From Amblyornis subalaris (taxonomy: Eukaryota; Chordata; Aves; Passeriformes; Ptilonorhynchidae): DNA of 64,000 nt. The notes below the pieces were generated by a model. It did no database searches. It was given only the letters and a program-made list of their open reading frames with translations, and was not told the DNA's origin. This document shows positions 50,640-63,587 of this stretch, one piece after another. How positions within the stretch are numbered: the first letter of the stretch is position 1; each line of letters starts with the position of its first letter. Location: the NCBI GenBank assembly GCA_018881555.1, contig JACAXG010000076.1, positions 325,147 through 389,146 of the forward strand, in the 5' to 3' direction. The translations under genes were made by a program, and so were the position numbers.

Positions 50640-51010
50640 AAACAAGTTCAGCCCCACTCAGCCGCTATCCTGGTTAACCCCATTTCAAGGCTGCAGCGCG
50701 CCGTGTGATCCGTGGAACCGAACTCCTACAAACGAGTGTTTCAAAGGTTTTGAAGCAGCAATTAGGGAACGACGATGGGTGAGCTCAGTGCAGAAATTTA
50801 TTTTTACTGATTGAACTTAAGCAAATCCAAGGAACAATTAGGAAGTGCTGTCAACTAAAGCCTGAAATCTAAGCAAGTCACCATTCAAAGCACAGTAGGC
50901 CCTTATAAACAGTTAATCCACGCAGCTGCAGTAGTTAAAGCAAACACACTGCCCTTCACTGCGCCATCAATTACACCTTCCCAGAAAAAATTACACAAAC
51001 TTTGCATGAT
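50640..51010. promoter_or_regulatory. Candidate conserved enhancer-like block
   Basis: Repeat-free stretch with scattered CpGs in otherwise AT-rich DNA (GCAGCGCGCCGTGTGATCCG, AGGGAACGACGATGGG) and cores such as GCAATTAGG, ACAATTAGG, CAGTTAATCC and CATCAATTACACC. Retained CpGs outside an island hint at constraint or low methylation. This is judged by eye. Confidence 0.28.
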
Positions 51011-53780
51011 TTTTCAGAGAGAAGATGGATTCTTTTGGAGACTTGAGGTCAAGGCTGGACTGTTTAAAGTATATTATTAACAAATAAACATTTATTGCAA
51101 AAAAACCCTATAGGCCTTTGGGGAGGAAAATTGTGTTATTTTTGGCATCAAATGACACAAGCCATTTATGACATGAATGGCTATCACCAACAGACTGATG
51201 AAATGGCAAATGTCTCCCACTTAACTTCCCTTGGCTTCCTGAATAAACTTTTTCAAACACTTTTTTCCTTCTGATTTGGCAATAAACTTCATGTAATTTT
51301 GCTTTTCTCTCTGTTATAGCTATTTCAAGATCTGTAGATGGAAAGGGTTGAAGGTACTTCCAGATGGAAGCTGAAGACTCCCCAAAGACTGGTAAGGTGA
51401 TGAAAATCACATTGTTGGGGTCCAGGGCCAAGGACTGCCCTTGTTTGTGTGTATTCCTGCCTGAGTGACAACGTGCAATTAGCTTTCAGATGGTTGGGTG
51501 AAAAAGCTGAGGCTTAATTGTGGCATCCAACAAATTGAATGTTATAGCTCTTGTCATTGAGTGTATCCACTACGCTCTCAGACAAACCCCTGCCAAAGCA
51601 TGAGCTGATTTTTTAAGAAAAAAGCCACAAATGGGATAGGCTTCAATTACTCAAGACAACCAGGGTTCAAGGGACATGTATGAAGTGCTCTTGACTTGGG
51701 CCTGTTTTCCAGCCTTTGAGTGGGACACAGATCAGCCGAGTGAGCTCCACTGCTGCTGGCACTCAGCCCCGGCGCCTTGGGCCAGCCATGGAGTGTGGTG
51801 GGACCGTAGACCACCCTGTGCTGGGCTTTGCCATGAGGGATGCTGCAGGTACCAGCACTGCATCACCCAGCCCTCCTGTCCCCTCTAGCTGCTGCCCCCC
51901 TCTGTGGGTAACAGCAGCAGGATGGGGAGGACACTGCACTGGGCAAGACTGCACTCCCTGTAATTGCCCTGGAATCTGCCACATAACATTAATGCAGGCG
52001 CCATCATGGCTAATTTATTCCACGCTCACAAAACCATGCTGGGAACCAGCCCCAGCATGGGCAGCAAGGCTGAGGCAGCAAGATCGAAGGAGCTGGTGGG
52101 AGCTGTGCACTCCAGAGTGGTGCCGGCTCGCTGCAGCTCGGGACAGCCCTGCAGAAGCTCAGGGACCCCATAAAGGTCATGCATGCTCCTGCAGCCCCAG
52201 CGCGGGACATGAAGCAAAGTTGCTGCTGAAATACAAATTCTGCCTCCTCCATGGAGCCTTGTTCCACAGCAGCTCTGGCCAGGAGCAGCCAGGGCGCAGC
52301 AGGAGTCCCTGGTAGCAGGATCTGCCTGTTCCTCCATTACCAAAGTAGCTGTCAGCGTTCTTAACACTTTCTGCTCCCATAAGCTGAATCACTTGTATGT
52401 TGCAGCTCCAAGCACTGAGCCCAACAGGTTCAAACCAACAATGCCAAGCAGAGATAGCATCGCTGCAACATTACACAGCCATTTCTTCCCTCAAATTGTT
52501 TTACTCCATTTGTACTTTTGCACTCTTTGCACTCTTAACAATAAATAGCCTCACTGCTGGTGCTAACGTTCATGTAGGGCCCCACCACACTTTCCGCATC
52601 AACTCCAGTGTGAGTGGGACCTGACCCCACAGGGTCAAGCTCCACAGGGGAAACTTTTCTCATCACCAGATGAAGCCCATGCCAAGATCCAACAGTGAAG
52701 ACAACTCATGATGTTAAACTGTGACTTCTGCTTAGGGTGGATTTCGCCTATGAAAAGCCACATCCCCAAAAACTTCAGTGAGCAGCTCCACTGAGCTCTC
52801 ACTAGATACTTGCTGCCTGGTAAACTGACCTTGCATGACACTGCAAGTCGCTGCATGCCAGGGCAATTGGCTTCACTGGCACTACTGGGAGCAGGGATTT
52901 GCTGGCTCAAGCCCCTGCCCGGGGCTTGTCAAGTGGCAGCGTCAGCCCCTCTGTGTAGGGAATGTCCCTGGCTGCTGCCAGCTGCTGGAGAACGTGCTGC
53001 CAGCCCCTGCAAGCACTGCGCCCGTTGCACACACTGCTCATCGAGGGGGGCTCCAAAGATATGGCAGGTACTGACTCAAGCTTGCACCTACACACGAGCA
53101 TTCATGGACCAGATATTCAGTCTGCAAACCATGATTATTAACAGTGGGGTGAAGAAGGAGGAGAGATCAGCTCTTTCTCTTCTGGAAAGTCAGAAATGCT
53201 GGAAGACCAGCAGACCCACCTGTACAGGTAAGCTGCATGAGCCCACTCCACACAGGCAGCAAGCACCAGCTTGCTCCCCCATGCCTGTTGCCACCCACCC
53301 ACCTCAGCCTGTGGCTTTGGACCCTTGTGACCTCCCAGCCATGCCACCACGGCTCCAGTATCCCAAACACATCATTCAACTGGCGGGGAGCATATATGGT
53401 GCCTGGCCAGCTCCAGCCTGTGCGGCCACATGGAACCATGCGACCTGGGTCAACCCTTCCTCCCTCTGCCCACCACCTTGCCACTGCCCCCCACAGCACC
53501 CAGTACACCTCTTCTGTGGCTCCTGACCATGCAAAAGGTTGGGACAAGGCTTATAAGCTGGTACGTGGGCCTGCTCCTGGCCACCATCTGCCACAGACCC
53601 AGGGCACAGCACCACAGAGCAACACAGTCAAGGCACTCGAGATGGATCAGCACAGAGCATCAACTACCAAGAAACATCTGCAGAAGATCCTGAATATTTA
53701 AGAACAATGCTGGAGTTACCAGACTGTCATGTACAGCTGGACTTCACTGTACCAGGTATCCCCCCGACTCACGTAGCTCA

Positions 53781-53871
53781 CCTCTTCTGCTGTCGTTTCA
53801 GTGTTTTGTCTTGAGGTTTTTATTTTGGTTTCATGATTTTGTAAGGTGCTTTATTGTGATTTGCTAATAAA
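53781..53871 (+). other. Terminal-exon-like acceptor plus poly(A) signal
   Basis: CCTCTTCTGCTGTCGTTTCAG (53781-53801) is a good 3' splice site on the plus strand. About 65 bp later AATAAA occurs at 53866-53871, followed by a T/GT-containing stretch. Together they could end an antisense non-coding transcript. No upstream exon or donor was identified. Confidence 0.2.
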
Positions 53872-55057
53872 CTTCTTTGTACGATACCAAATTAAACATT
53901 TGCCTCATTTTATATGCACTATCAAAGGAAACCTCAGCAAGTGCACCTACATCCCCCTAAAACTAGATTAAAGCTTGTGTCGTGAGAGAAAACAACAGAA
54001 CAGAGAGAAACTGTTTCCATTGAGAAGGAAGGAACTGCTCTATCAGGGGACAGGAAAATGCAAGCTGTTGTCAGGCTGGTTCTGTCAAAGGCCAGGATCT
54101 CACAGGTTGGATACAACTGTTCGGGGGGGCGAGTGTTTAATGAGAACTTGGCCGTTCTCACTAACGAACTTTGGCAGGTATCGTGCTGCAGCCCAGGGAT
54201 CCAGTCCCACAGAGCTGCCGAGGACCTCAGCTCCAGCTGTGCCAGCAGAGCCCGGCCGAGCTCCACGCTGGGGAGCAGAGAGCTGTCCCCATCAAACCGT
54301 CGCCATCCACAGGCTCCACACACGTGCTCCCTCACTGACACGCAGGGAACACACCAGTGCCAGCCAGTACAGAGTGGCGGTGCTTCTCTCCATCAGAGTA
54401 ATCCCAGCTGTAAACAGAAATGCTTTAAAACAATATTCATAGCTGCTTCTGCAAATTCAAGTTTGCTTGCTCCCTATCATAATACTAACATGATGAAAGT
54501 AACAACTGCAAAAAAAATATTGATGTAGACTATTATTCTTTGTTTGGTTTTGTTTTGTTTTAGTCATCAGTGAATGGTGATTCAGGTTACACCGAGGAAC
54601 AAGCATGTGAAAGTAAACTTCCTAACAGCTACCAGGAGGATTTGGTCCTCAGCATGTGCACATAAATCCCATCAGCTCTTACTGGGAGAGTGCACGTGCA
54701 CTCTTGTACATTATAAATAAAACACTGATTGCAGTAAAATCAAGAGCCAAATTCCCTCCTTTGATGAGCAAGGATGGCTCTCACTGAAGCCAATAGGAAC
54801 TGCATGTTCGCAAGTTCATGTCAATGTTTGCAGAGGAAAATTTTGTCCATATTAAAAAAAATATTATGTTTTGGAAGCAAAGCAAATTGCGACAAGTGTT
54901 CTATTTGCCTGTTACAGGGGAATCTGAGGACAAACCCATACCAAGTTCTCAAGAAATTTGCTATTCCTTGTTTATGCTTATATCAAGGGCATTTAATCAA
55001 TTTGTGCCACAGTGGTTCTGCTGTATCTGTGAGGAAGATTACTGTAAAATTTCAAAC

Positions 55058-55091
55058 CCAAGAACATAATGAATCCAAGAACATAATGAAA
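55058..55091. repeat. 17-bp tandem duplication, two copies
   Basis: CCAAGAACATAATGAA is repeated back to back, differing only in the final base of each 17-bp unit. Confidence 0.9.
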
Positions 55092-57059
55092 TTAGTCATA
55101 TTAACAATTCCTTTACTGTAATACAATCTCAGAAAAGTCTCCTCGTTCGGTTGCCCACAGGCAAATAGTTTTTGAAAGGTAAAACCCCCCATTCTGTGAG
55201 AGCGAGGTGGTGAGCCATGCACAGGTGGGCTGGCCCGGGCTGCTGGGGTCCCAGCTCCACTGCACAACCCCGTGTAACAGACCCCATGTGCCAATGCAGG
55301 TAACGCTGACCTCACCATTACACCCTTCTGAGACAGCAGATCCTTAATGGTGACTACAAATACTTCACTTTAAGGGTTTTGCTTCAAAATAATCTGCATT
55401 AGAACTGCGCAANATGCCACACGTGATGTTTCTACTTACAAGATATATTCAGCACACGAAAAAGGGCCATGGCAGCACATCTACTCTGGGTATGTGGTGA
55501 TCATATAAAAGGAGAAAGCAGTTGTCAGTAATTTCTGTTTTAACAACCAGAGTCTATTTTGCAAAATGGCTGTTTCGAGAGCAGCCTGTTGAGGCCCAGG
55601 GGCAGCAGCCCTTATCCCCCCACTCCTGCTCCTGGCAGCGCCTCTGTTGCCAGGGGCTGTCTCTGGGCTCGGGGCTGCAGCGGCCACAGCCGCTGGACAT
55701 GGCTCTCACGGTGTGGCCAGAGCAACTGCAGGCATGCCAAAGAGCAAAGTAAGGGTAAGACAGTATTTCATTTGAGAAGTATAAGTCTAGCTAAGGCAAG
55801 TCCAGGAATATAAAGTAAACATAAGGTTAATATGTAAAACTAATTTTTTTTTAAAAAGGAAAAACGTTGAGTATCTACCTCAATTTTATATTGAATTTAA
55901 AGAGGCTTCTAAAACCAGTGAATAATTTGCCTGAACAAGGCACGGAAGATTCAGATCTGTATTAGCCTGCATGCTAGAAACACTAACATTACATTTCAAA
56001 CAAAAAGTCAGGCTCATTTTACCCTATGAGTATTGTCATTTTTTTCTCTTTTATGCTCTCTACCCTCAAACTCAGAAGTCTAGCTTGACTCTCAACATTT
56101 AAGTTAGATGTGAAGCTGTTCATGTATTTTTTTTACTTAGCTACTGAAGGAGAAAAGTGATGTCTCCCTTCCCAAATGTAACCTGTGCTGTTAAGGCTCC
56201 CACTGCTGCAAAATGATGTTATCTCCCTGTTAACATTTTATAAAATACCATATCTGAGAAAACACCTCTGCTTTCTAAATAAATTCTAGCACTTTTTTAT
56301 CAAAAAGATCAGTTTTCATTCATAGCTTTGGCTATAGCAAACCACAACTACACAGTCTGCAAGGTGGATATTCAATAAAAACTTCCTGCCCACTTAATTT
56401 AGTTATTTCAATTCACCTGGAGAAAGGAAATTTCTGTTCCTAATTACACCCATTTCTCTACAAACTCCTCTAGTTCCATTGTTTGGCTGCTGCAGACTCA
56501 GCTGTTGGGGTTCACAAGACATTGTAACTTATAACTAATCTTGTCCTTTGTTTCAGAACAAACGTGGAAATTTTATGTTTTGCAACGAACAAGAAACTGT
56601 CATTTCATTATAAGACAATCGTTGCCTTGTGAGCAACATAATCATCCCAAATCATGCCAAAACCCCTTCCTACCACACCAAACCATCCCAGAGCAATACC
56701 TGGTTTGTTTACCTTTACCGGAGATTGCTGCTCAAGTCACTTCACAGTTTAATTTCTTTATTTGCTTGTTCCTGACCTCACTTGAGCATTAACATGACTT
56801 ATCATGTGGGAAAAAAACTGTAGGCAAAGAGAAGAATTTTTCCCTGTTTTTTCTGCAAGTCTGTCATTTGCCCTCGTACACCTCTACAGAGGACACAGCA
56901 ATGGCCTTTTTCCATCTTGCTGGAGTTCAAAATTCACAGCCTTTCTCTGACTCTGCATTTTATGCAACTTGTGGCATGGTCCTAGTTGGCACAAGCGGTA
57001 TAAAATCCTCTTCTAATTTTGTCATGAAATGTTGCTGTTTTATTTACACTCCACATACT

Positions 57060-57400
57060 CCCCAAACTGCCACAAGCACCGCGCAGTGCGGGGAGCTCCA
57101 TGCACGGCAGGCAGACACGGGCTCCTGCTCTCAGCCTGGCAGCGACAACAAACACGAAGCATTCACTGAGCCCTCTCTCCCTCCGAAACCGCCCCCGTGA
57201 GCCACGCCAGCAGCCATCCGTGGGTGCTCGGGGTGCGGGGGGACCGTGCCTGTGTCTGTGCCTGTGCCTGTGCCTGCGCGGCCGCTGGCGCGGTGGCTTC
57301 GCCGAGTGTTTCACTACAGCCGGGAGGGGCCCAGTCCTTCCTCCAGCGCCGAAACCTCCCAAACCTCCCGCTGGCCTCCACGCAGAGCACGCAGGGGGCT
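57060..57400. other. GC-rich islet with hexanucleotide repeat
   Basis: About 340 bp of GC-rich, CpG-containing DNA around a (GTGCCT) repeat, including GCGCGGCCGCTGGCGCGG just after it. The long frames here are composition artefacts. Confidence 0.5.
57246..57275. repeat. (GTGCCT)5 hexanucleotide repeat
   Basis: Five GTGCCT units; the second reads GTGTCT. Confidence 0.92.
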
Positions 57401-57739
57401 CAGATCTCCTCTAATCAATCCCTTTATCTGCTGCATTCACCATTCCAGAAGAAGGAGATATTAAATAAAATTAAATCGATTCCTGTTACTGCAAGAAATA
57501 ACAGATCTAGTATAAATCCAAATTTTGCCTGGATTGAAAAATAAAAATCACAGCTGTGTTAGGAAAAGTATACTCTTTTTTCTCCCGAATATTTCTGCCC
57601 AGATATCTGACTAAATGAAGCAGCCGCTGGCATTACTAAATGTGCCCCCCTCACATTCAGGTTCACCAGAGCAGTGAGCACTTTACGACATACCAGGCTT
57701 TACAGGCTACTCAAAAACGGAGGGAAGCGACAGGGGTGT

Positions 57740-58140
57740 GTATCTGCCATTGAAATACACTAATAACGTAATTAGTCTAAGAAGAGACATTATAATCCAG
57801 CTGTTTTATCATAAGACATTATTGATAGTTGGAAAGGTGATGTGTGCCTTTGAACTACCTCAAAAGTTTAGATCAAAAAATAACAGACCCAATTTCTAAA
57901 CATAATGCAAAATATTTCTGTTTGTTATAATAAGTGAAGAAATTTTTGCAATGTATTTTATATCTATGGTTGTTTTTTCTCAGGTTGGTTGGAAAGCATT
58001 ATAAATTATACTCCTGTTAATTTAATTGCATATTGCCACTACTGCACAAAGATCTTTTCTATAGTTTTCTGCCACGGATCGGTGCAAATCGCGTCTTTCC
58101 ATTGCAATTATTTTGTCCAATGTTACAATGATTGCAGCAG
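57740..58140. promoter_or_regulatory. Candidate conserved enhancer-like block
   Basis: Long AT-rich repeat-free stretch with AATAACGTAATTAG (TAATTA at 57769-57774), CATTATTGATAG, CATAATGCAAAA, TAATTTAATTGCATATTGCC and CCATTGCAATTATTTTG. It has many distinct homeodomain, POU and C/EBP-like cores and adjoins the CpG islet at 58180-58356. It is among the best candidates by texture; no alignment was available. Confidence 0.32.
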
Positions 58141-58179
58141 AAAACCAAAATGTCTCCCCAAATCCTCCAAACGCATTCC

Positions 58180-58356
58180 ATCCCAGATCCCCGCCAGCAC
58201 TCAGGCAGCCCAGCCCCGACCCAGCGGGTGGCCGGTGGCCAGCGCTGCCGAGGTGCCGCTGAGGCCAGTGCCGGTCCCACCCGCAGGGACGGAGCCCCGC
58301 CGACACGGGGGACCCGCAGGGGCTCGGCCCCAGCACGGCCACTCTGCTGACGTCAC
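58180..58356. promoter_or_regulatory. CpG islet ending in a perfect CRE
   Basis: GC- and CpG-rich DNA ends with TGACGTCA at 58348-58355, the full palindromic cAMP-response element bound by CREB/ATF proteins. CpG-rich DNA with a CRE is a common small-promoter arrangement. No transcript start or exon was recognised. Confidence 0.4.
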
Positions 58357-60218
58357 CAGCTGAAATAACAGCTACATTTCCTCAATGCTCCCGCTTTGGG
58401 GACTGTTTCGAGATGCCACAAAAGTCTGATCACGCAGAGGATTTTTGACGGGGCTGATGAGATCGATGGCGCAGAGCTGGTGGGATTTTCAGAAAAAAAT
58501 GCCAGAGTGTTTCAGTGACTTTGAAAAGCATTTTTAGTGGATGACATAACTTTAATCATTACTCCATGTCCTAGGCATGTGCTTAGGCTACTCCTGTCTC
58601 TAAGTTTCACCTGGTTTCTGTGTTGTTTCCTAGTGACCCGCACACAAGGATCAGTGCCCGTCCGGCACAAGGCGAGGGCAGCTGGAAGGATCCCCCGATC
58701 CACACGGTTCTGCTGAGCTCACAGTGCTGCATGACTGCACCCAGGAGTGGAACAGCTCCTCCGTTAAAAATAAAACAGGAAAACTGGAAACGCATCAAAT
58801 CCCGTCGTTAGCAGATTGCTATTGCCCACTCTGCACGCAGCAGAATCCGGGAGCTTTGGTCTCTCCTGCACCGGGCTCCCGCCACATTCCACAGCCCGTG
58901 CTCTGCGAGAAATAACAGTCACAAAACCAAGAGACACTCACTGACGGGAAGCTTTTGTCGTATTTTGAATCTAAAACGCAACTGAACTGGGAAACATCAG
59001 CCTCAGTGTTATGCTCGCATGAAAGCATTCCCAAAATCTGGAGAGGGGAAGGCTTCCCCACAGCACCGAGGCTTCATGGGGTTTTCTTTCCTTCCTGCGA
59101 GGGACGTGTTGCTTCGTGCTGACTGCACAGCAAAACTCAGTCACTGACAAGAAAGGACTCAAAGATGAAGAACAGAAATACATGGTGGGTCTTTTTTAAT
59201 AGCATCCAAGAGTGATGCTAAAACAATACCTAACATATCTAAAAGAATAAAAGCCTGAATATTTCTCTTTCTTACCCTAAGCAAAACTTAGAATACATTA
59301 ATGCAAAATTATGAAATAGCAACTGTGGGTGTTTGCTTTCCCGGTCCCTTGAATAAAAACCTCTTTTACAGCCTTTATTTCCAAAGCCAGAACAGGAATA
59401 CAGATCCTTCTATAAGTTATATGCATTGCTTACATATGAGATACATAACCTGGAACAGTTATTTTTCATAACATATCTTTTTTTACTATCAGCAATAACC
59501 AGGGCAAATCGTTATATAACACTGGGCAGTGAGAGAAAAGCAAACCAGAAGAGCACAATCACAAAAAAAGGAGGAAATACACAAATGGGAAAGAAATGTA
59601 GTATTTATAAATACTAATGTTTTGTAGCAGGAAGCACTGTTATGAGTGGTACAATAAGTAAATTCATTTAAGAAAAGAACCAAAATACAACCACCACCAG
59701 CCTTCCATTTTTGAAAAACATTCATTCTGAAGGTTTCAGTTTGTCAGAAAGACAACTTCTTCTAAAGAAAAAAACCCCACAGTGTAAGGTTCCAAATGTG
59801 CAGCAATTTGGCAAAGCTCTAATTAAAATCAAAGAGATTCTGTTTGACTTGGGCTTGCAAAAGCCAGCCTCCCTGGTGCCACTGCTCTGGGTTTTTTTCC
59901 TTAAAAACCTTGCCATCAAATGCACCTGACCCTCAAAATTCTAAATTTTAGCAAAATAAGTACTTTGCACTAAGTCAAAACATCAGGACGTATTCATGCA
60001 AGAATGTGTTGAATTCCTTCTTTAAAAAGAGACCAAAATACATGTCCAGCTTATCCCACTGGTCCCACTAACGTACTGATGATATTTTTGTGATAAATTA
60101 CATTTATCAGGCACCTCTGACTACTTTAAACTGGGCTTGGGCTACTAATCCACCTCCCCCAGGGCTTATTGTAACATTCCAAGCATAGGGGTAGCTTCAC
60201 ACAGGCAACATTTTTCTT

Positions 60219-60254
60219 TAAAAAAAATAAAAAGAAAAAAGAAAAAGAAAAACT
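60219..60254. repeat. A-rich polypurine tract
   Basis: A-rich with single T or G interruptions in AAAAAG-type units. Confidence 0.85.
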
Positions 60255-60538
60255 GTTTTCACCCTTCACCCTAATGTGAAATGCCCTCATCCAAGGATGG
60301 GCAGCAATCATTCCTGACCCAGGGAAAGGTGTAAGGTCTGATATTTGACCCATCAGAAGCTTGCTTTCATTAGAAAGATGAGACACCATTTTCCCAAAGA
60401 TATATACACAGCACTTGATTATAGTCCTGGGAGTTCTGGAGAAATCTGACCTTTAAAATTGCATTACTACGTACAGAAAAATCTATTTAAGGCAAATTTC
60501 AAGAACTGAGATATTTAAGTAAACTTTATTCTCCCCTC

Positions 60539-60556
60539 TTTTTTTTTTTTTTTTTT
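60539..60556. repeat. T18 homopolymer
   Basis: Eighteen consecutive T residues. No adjoining retrocopy was recognised. Confidence 0.92.
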
Positions 60557-61659
60557 AATTTTTCCCAGATATCCGTGAATAGGACTCAGGATAACAAAAA
60601 GCATCTGATATTACTGATCCCTGTCTTCCTCTGTACCGATTCCATTCCATCTCACTACCCCAAGGCATGCTCACTGAGCACACAGGCATTTCCCATCACG
60701 GTGTTCCAGCACTGGCTATGCCCTCTTGCTGGAGTTGCCTTGCACAGCTCGCTCATGGCTTCACTCCCCACGATCTGATGAATAAAACTGACCCTCTGTA
60801 CTGAACAGCCCAGGGCCACTTGCACGGATGGACAGCTATTTTTATCCTCTAGCTACCATAAACGAATATTTCTCCAAGTCTGAAAGGGCACACAATCCGT
60901 GTCAGCACAGTTTCACATGTTTGCTCTTTTGGGCTAATAAAATCTCAGAGAAAACAAATTTTGATTTACCGTGTCTCCCCTCCCCTTTCCGTGAGCCGCT
61001 GCCGCTGTCAGTCCTCGGGGGCACACACAGCAGGGCACCATGTCATGTCACACTAGGTGCTGGGATTCAACAAAGGCCAACATGTTGATATCTTTTTATT
61101 GCTCGGCAGCCTGGTTACCCTGTTTCTCCCCTCTACAACTGGACGCTTTTGATAATATGGGAAGTTCCGAAACAGTAACACTTCTATTTTCAGTCAGAAA
61201 AGTACTTTTTTTTTTTTTACAAAGCAATAGTCTCTGATCTTGCTTTCTAGGTCACGAAGCACAATCCTTTATTTTACAGAAACCGAAGTTGGGAAATTGG
61301 AGGGTACATTTGTTCACAATTGATGTAAATATTTACATTGCTAAATAACGCTTTTTTGGGTAGCCTGAAGACTATTCTAAATTCTTTACTAATTAACAAA
61401 ATATCTAAGGTGTTACTACCTACAGAGACCGAAGTTTCACTGATCTACAACTACACCTACCACAGGGTGGTTTATTTTGTGTAGCAATAAAAGGCAAAGG
61501 CCGTGGATGTGCTCCCTGCACTGGGCACAAGAAAACTCTGACGGTGCCGCAGCCCCAGCCCCACAAGGGCGGGATGGCAGCGGCCCACGGGCAAGCCTTG
61601 GGTTATTCCCATGCACAGTGCCCGGGCCACGGAGTACTCTGGGAGCTAGTGAGGTCTGC

Positions 61660-62034
61660 AGCATGAAATAACGTGTTTTGTTGTAATTCCTAAACAGGGG
61701 GACATTTATCTGGGCCATTTATACAAGAGTTATAACCCTCACAATATTTATACTCAGCATGTCATGTTAGCATTTACTACCCGTTTCCATGGAGATGGAT
61801 TTTCATGCTGTAGCTATGAAATGCACATTGTTGCCACTAAGCCACTTCAGGCCTTTCTGGATGCCTGCTGAATGCCTGACAAAAGTTGATGCAAACCAAT
61901 AGTTGTTGTTCTTTGTTTGTTGCCAGACTTCTAGCAGAGCCATATTATGTCCTAGTGATTGAAATGCCCATGTTCGCCCCCCTCCCGGCACAAAAAGGAT
62001 CCTCAATTTAGGTGACAAGCATGAAGTGGACTTC
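61660..62034. promoter_or_regulatory. Candidate conserved block beside the CpG island
   Basis: Repeat-free DNA running up to the sharp edge of the promoter CpG island, with GGACATTTATCTGGG, CCGTTTCCATGGAGATGG and ACCAATAGTTGTTGTTC stretches. It lies 0.8-1.2 kb downstream of exon 2. It looks like a promoter-proximal regulatory element, but this is inference. Confidence 0.27.
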
Positions 62035-62811
62035 TGCAGGGGAGGGCGGCCCGGCGCGGGGCCGGGCTCCGTCCCTGCGCGGGGCCGCGACGCGGCGGGG
62101 GCCGCTCCCGACAGCGCCTGACATTTGGGGATAAAGCCGGAATAACACAGAGCGCGGGCAGCGCCGGGGCCGGGGCCGAGCTCGGGGCCGGGCTTCTCCC
62201 GCCGGTGCAGCGGTCCATCGGCCGCCCCCCCCCGCGTCCCCTCCGCGCCCGACGGCCGCTCCACCGGGCCGGCCCGCGGCAGCGTACCGACGGCCCCGCC
62301 GAGCCCCCGGCCCCGCCGCCGGGCAGCAGCATCCGCCGTTCTGCGGGCCGGGAGGCGCTGGGGCTGGCCTCGGGCCTCTCGGAGCGGCTCCGGGGCAGCG
62401 GGCGGCGGCGGGACGGGACCTGCAGCGGGCAGGAGAGTACCGCGGGACGGCTCCGAGCGCGGCGCCGCCTGCGCAGCACGAATCGGGCCGGGCCGGGCCG
62501 CCCCACTGCCGTCCCCTCCGACGGCGCCACAAGGTACCGGACCGCGGCGGGCCCGGGGCGGAGGCCAGCGCCCTGCCTGGGTCGGACGCCACGGCTCGGT
62601 GTCTTCGGTCCCGTTCGTGCCCGCCGCGCCGCCTGCGCCGGGGTCCCCGTTCGCCGTGGCCGCCACCCGCAGCCGCGAGCCCCGGTGCCGGGCTGCCCCG
62701 CTCCGCCGGGCTCGGGGTGCGGCCCGATCGGGAACACGCTCAGAGCCCGCCGCGCGCCCCGAGCCGGGCCGGGCCGCCCCGGCGGGACCCCCGCCGCCCC
62801 CCGCGCCCTTA

Positions 62812-63328
<517 letters not shown>

Positions 63329-63467
63329 CCAGCAGCACTCCCAGTGTGGCCGGCCCCGAGCGCAGGGGGTGGTCTTCCATTTTAATGCCGTCCAGCATCT
63401 TGGCGCAATCCGGTGGGCCCCGCGGGAAGCACCTCTCCAAGGACTCGGGACCCGTCGCGATGTCCAT
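63329..63467 (-). CDS. LMX1B: LMX1B coding exon 1 (start codon to splice donor)
   Basis: This exon encodes the N-terminus of LMX1B, a nuclear LIM-homeodomain transcription factor needed for dorsal limb identity, podocytes and glomerular basement membrane, the anterior eye and midbrain/hindbrain neurons. The frame begins [17 protein letters not shown] and continues through [12 protein letters not shown] to TLGVLLG, matching the family N-terminus. The ATG at 63465-63467 is the first in-frame ATG after an in-frame TAA at 63591-63593. The frame in between opens only with a GTG, so no N-terminal extension is supported. A second in-frame Met (residue 24, at 63396-63398) is a plausible alternative start. 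The exon gives 46 codons plus one base and ends at a consensus donor (GTGAGT, 63328-63323), so intron 1 is phase 1. Residues 18-19 are PP where I recall QT in mammals, which fits ordinary drift in this non-domain leader. The identity is very secure. Confidence 0.96.
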
Positions 63468-63587
63468 GGGCGGCGACGCGGCCCGGCGCTCCGAGCGGCG
63501 GGGAGAGGAGCTGCCGGGCGGCGGGGCCAGCTCAGCCCCTCGTCGGGCCGGGCGCGGGGACACTCTGCGGCCGGGAGGAAGGAGTCG

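Larger units (their letters stand above)
51020..57050. other. Intronic stretch, no gene recognised
   Basis: Mixed composition with a GC-richer part at 51720-53680 holding many overlapping frames without a recognisable product. At 53781-53871 a strong splice-acceptor-like tract is followed by an AATAAA. A 17-bp tandem duplication lies at 55058-55091 and TTTTG units near 54541-54562. An N lies at 55413. Confidence 0.5.
58360..61650. other. Intronic stretch with homopolymer runs
   Basis: AT-rich with an A/G-rich tract at 60219-60254, a T18 run at 60539-60556, a T13 run near 61206-61218 and TAATTA at 61390-61395. No gene or transposon was recognised. Confidence 0.55.

Noticed and set aside
60219..60556. 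A-rich and T-rich tracts as tails of processed retrocopies
   Set aside because: No coding or repeat body adjoins either tract, and no target-site duplications were seen.
63468..63563. N-terminal extension of LMX1B by 32 codons
   Set aside because: The extended frame begins with GTG, not ATG, and an in-frame TAA lies at 63591-63593, so the ATG at 63467 is preferred.
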